Source of the DNA: Eubacteriales bacterium
GTDB taxonomy: Bacteria > Bacillota_A > Clostridia > Christensenellales > Aristaeellaceae
Reading direction: 5' to 3'
DNA length: 6,748 nucleotides
NCBI GenBank assembly: GCA_029974855.1
Contig: JARKQO010000325.1
Span: 1-6,748, forward strand
Position 1 is the first letter of the stretch; every line of letters begins with the position of its first letter. The position numbers were made by a program, and so were the translations under genes. Positions 5,590-6,748 of this stretch are shown piece after piece. Below the pieces are notes generated by a model. It was not told where the DNA came from and made no database searches. It saw only the letters and a list, made by a program, of their open reading frames with translations.

Positions 5590-6206
5590 CGGATAAAATT
5601 GGTCCTTACGCGCTTCTCCGGCTGGGGCAGGCGGATGCCCGCCTGTTCCCCCGCCTGGATGCAGGCCAGCAGCCAGGCCATGGTCCGCCCCAAGGTCCGC
5701 ATGGTCTGCATCCCCTCCAAATCCTGGCGAACCTCCTCCGGGTTCGTGCCATGGACCTGGTTCCAATACTGGGAGGATACCACGGGCATGCCGCTGACGG
5801 TAAAGAAGCGGTTGATATCGTCAAAGGCGGACACATTGCCGCCCCGCCGGGCGCTGACCACCGCCGCCCCCAGCTTGCCCGCAAAGCCGCCGCTTCTGGC
5901 GTAGAACAGGCGGTCCAAAAATGCCTTCAGGCTCCCGGCAATGCCCGCGTAATAGACCGGGGAGCCGATCACCAGGCCCTGGGCCCCGGCCAGCTGATCC
6001 CCCAGTTGGTTCACCTCATCCTCAAAAATGCACCGGCCCGTGGTGCGGCAGCTGCCGCAGGCGGTGCAGCCCTGCACCGGGCCCTTGCCCAGCTGCACCA
6101 TCTGGGTTTCCACCCCGTTTTCCTCCAGGGTTTCCGCCACCTGACAAAGGGCGGTATAGGTACATCCCGCGGCATGGGGGCTTCCGTTCAGCAAAATCAC
6201 CTTCAT
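5586..6206 (-). CDS. Flavodoxin-fold NAD(P)H/FMN reductase with compact cysteine motif (iron-sulfur flavoprotein-like)
   Basis: The 206-residue cytoplasmic protein starts with a strand and FMN-phosphate loop (MKVILLNGSPHAAGCT, 1-16), then GSPVYYAGIAGSLKAFLDR (81-99), the second flavin-binding stretch of the NADPH-dependent FMN reductase/flavodoxin superfamily. Between them is CTACGSCRTTGRC (47-59): Cys47, Cys50, Cys53 and Cys59 in a C-x2-C-x2-C-x5-C pattern. In the archaeal iron-sulfur flavoprotein Isf this compact motif binds a [4Fe-4S] cluster that passes electrons to FMN; whether it holds a cluster here is inference. Such proteins move electrons in anaerobes, for example to oxygen, peroxide or quinones. 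The start at 6206 is fixed by AAGGAGG (6220-6214) seven bases upstream. It leads a two-gene minus-strand unit and faces away from the LacI-family gene. The physiological acceptor is not readable. Confidence 0.88.
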   Translation of the reverse strand: MKVILLNGSPHAAGCTYTALCQVAETLEENGVETQMVQLGKGPVQGCTACGSCRTTGRCIFEDEVNQLGDQLAGAQGLVIGSPVYYAGIAGSLKAFLDRLFYARSGGFAGKLGAAVVSARRGGNVSAFDDINRFFTVSGMPVVSSQYWNQVHGTNPEEVRQDLEGMQTMRTLGRTMAWLLACIQAGEQAGIRLPQPEKRVRTNFIR

Positions 6207-6224
6207 GGGGCGGCCTCCTTCTGG

Positions 6225-6243
6225 TTGGTTGTTTTTGTTGGTT
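6225..6243. repeat. 19-base mirror repeat in the flavoprotein leader
   Basis: On the plus strand this G/T-only stretch reads the same forwards and backwards within one strand, centred on T6234. In the minus-strand transcript it is an A/C-only segment just upstream of the ribosome binding site, probably unstructured and favourable for initiation. That role is inferred. Confidence 0.35.
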
Positions 6244-6254
6244 ATTCTTGTCAA

Positions 6255-6274
6255 TGATTCTTCTTGATTCTTCT
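6255..6274. repeat. Tandem 10-base direct repeat upstream of the flavoprotein gene
   Basis: TGATTCTTCT occurs twice without a gap (6255-6264 and 6265-6274). One helical turn between copies would place two identical protein contacts on the same DNA face. It could be a regulator site or simple replication slippage. Confidence 0.45.
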
Positions 6275-6284
6275 TCCGGATTCC

Positions 6285-6290
6285 ATAATA
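6285..6290 (-). promoter_or_regulatory. Possible -10 element for the flavoprotein unit
   Basis: Read on the minus strand this is TATTAT, five of six matches to TATAAT, about 80 bases before the ATG. The -35 position (6313-6308, TTCCCC) is poor, so the promoter would need an activator, or the true promoter lies elsewhere. Confidence 0.3.
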
Positions 6291-6300
6291 CATCCAAAGG

Positions 6301-6325
6301 CCTCCCTGGGGAAGCCCCGGGGAGG
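6301..6325. repeat. Strong GC-rich inverted repeat in the divergent intergenic region
   Basis: CCTCCCTGGGG (6301-6311), loop AAG and CCCCGGGGAGG (6315-6325) form an 11-bp stem with one T-G pair. On neither strand does a real T-run follow (CCTTTGG on the minus strand), so it is at best a poor terminator. It overlaps the expected -35 region for the flavoprotein unit and may act as a protein site or as an insulator between the divergent genes. Confidence 0.45.
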
Positions 6326-6367
6326 GCAAAGGGAGAATCCCCCATTCTGCCAGCCCCATTTTTCCCC

Positions 6368-6396
6368 TTGACAATCTTTTGGGCCTGTGTTACAGT
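6368..6396 (+). promoter_or_regulatory. Promoter of the LacI-family regulator gene
   Basis: A perfect -35 TTGACA (6368-6373), a 17-base spacer and -10 TACAGT (6391-6396, four of six) predict transcription from about 6403, just before the palindromic operator and about 34 bases before the ATG. Confidence 0.7.
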
Positions 6397-6409
6397 GAGG
6401 CCAGAAATT

Positions 6410-6419
6410 GTAACGTTAC
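6410..6419. promoter_or_regulatory. Candidate LacI-family operator (perfect palindrome)
   Basis: GTAACGTTAC is a perfect 10-bp palindrome with the central CpG typical of LacI-family operators, whose hinge helices insert at that step. It starts about seven bases after the predicted transcription start, where a bound repressor would block its own gene. Further half-sites lie at 6389-6393 (GTTAC) and 6440-6444 (GTAAC). Autoregulation is inferred from position. Confidence 0.6.
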
Positions 6420-6436
6420 GAATTGGAGCTGCGGCA

Positions 6437-6748
6437 ATGGTAACGATCAAACAGGTGGCCCAGGCTGCGGGGGTCTCTCCCACAACGGCCTCCTATGCCC
6501 TCAATGACCGGCCGGAGGTGAAGGAGGAAACCAAGCGCCGGGTGCGGGAGGCGGCGGAGCGGGTGCACTATGTGCCCAACCGGGCCGCCCAGACCTTCCG
6601 CAGGGGTAAAACCCACACCATCGCCGTGATGACCGGCGAGGAGATCGAGAACGGCAACACCTTCACGGCGGAGTTTTTTGGGGTGCTGGCCTGGGCCCGG
6701 CAAATGCGCTACGATGTGCTGGTGCTGCTGGTGGGCAGCCAGGAGCAG
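6437..6748 (+). CDS. LacI-family transcriptional regulator, N-terminal 104 residues (3' truncated)
   Basis: The frame runs from ATG 6437 past the right edge. Residues 1-50 are a canonical LacI DNA-binding domain: TIKQVAQAAGVSPTTASYAL (3-22) is the helix-turn-helix, and YVPNRAAQTFRRGKT contains the hinge helix that reaches into the minor groove. Residues from about 62 (HTIAVMTGEE) begin the periplasmic-binding-protein-like sensor domain, which in the family binds a sugar or related small molecule. GGAG (6425-6428) lies eight bases before the ATG. The gene is divergent from the flavoprotein unit and has a palindromic operator directly in front of it, so it probably represses itself. Whether it also controls the flavoprotein unit is open. 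The ligand-binding residues lie outside the window. Confidence 0.92.
   Translation, partial: MVTIKQVAQAAGVSPTTASYALNDRPEVKEETKRRVREAAERVHYVPNRAAQTFRRGKTHTIAVMTGEEIENGNTFTAEFFGVLAWARQMRYDVLVLLVGSQEQ

Noticed and set aside
6249..6254. TTGACA on the minus strand as a -35 for the flavoprotein gene
   Set aside because: The -10 position (CAACCA) does not match and is only about 20 bases from the ribosome binding site.
1..6748. CRISPR array, toxin-antitoxin pair, phage or insertion-sequence genes, tRNA or rRNA
   Set aside because: No spaced repeats, transposase or integrase motifs, or RNA-gene signatures were found on either strand.

Overview
The window is GC-rich (clearly above 60 % by eye), with strong AGGAGG-type ribosome binding sites, TTGACA-like promoters and intrinsic terminators. 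The gene content (ECF transporter S component, DinF-type MATE exporter, clostridial-type flavodoxin with a cysteine cluster, LacI and LysR regulators) fits a high-GC anaerobic Bacillota, most likely an Oscillospirales-type gut clostridium. This placement is inference; no marker gene is present.

Layout, left to right. Positions 1-153 are the 3' end of a ferritin-like (rubrerythrin-type) gene. Positions 211-750 encode a six-helix ECF vitamin-uptake S component, closed by a strong terminator at 807-833. A 138-base leader then precedes a phosphatidylserine decarboxylase (PSD) family gene at 972-2297. This enzyme has a complete Asp/His/Ser self-cleavage triad, a hydrophobic N-terminus and an extra N-terminal domain of about 180 residues. 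A LysR regulator (2294-3157, minus) converges on it so tightly that a single CTAG supplies both stop codons. The LysR gene diverges from a MATE exporter (3286-4677, plus) across an AT-rich control region with overlapping back-to-back promoters and a T-N11-A LysR box, so the exporter is the likely target. A two-gene minus-strand unit follows: an iron-sulfur-flavoprotein-like reductase (5586-6206) and a secreted protein that may be a papain-fold cysteine hydrolase (4690-5553). Its terminator lies inside the 3' end of the MATE coding sequence. At the right edge a LacI-family regulator (6437 to the window end, truncated) diverges from the flavoprotein gene and carries a perfect 10-bp palindrome just downstream of its own promoter.

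Most of this looks like ordinary accessory and housekeeping content. The observation most worth a second look is the PSD leader. Bases 841-857 are complementary to 956-971, exactly the ribosome binding site up to the base before the ATG, over 16 pairs with one bulged A. A second hairpin (852-858 with 879-885) competes for the same bases. This looks like a cis-acting translational switch, or less likely the terminal repeats of a small inserted element. No defence system, CRISPR array, tRNA, rRNA or insertion sequence was seen.
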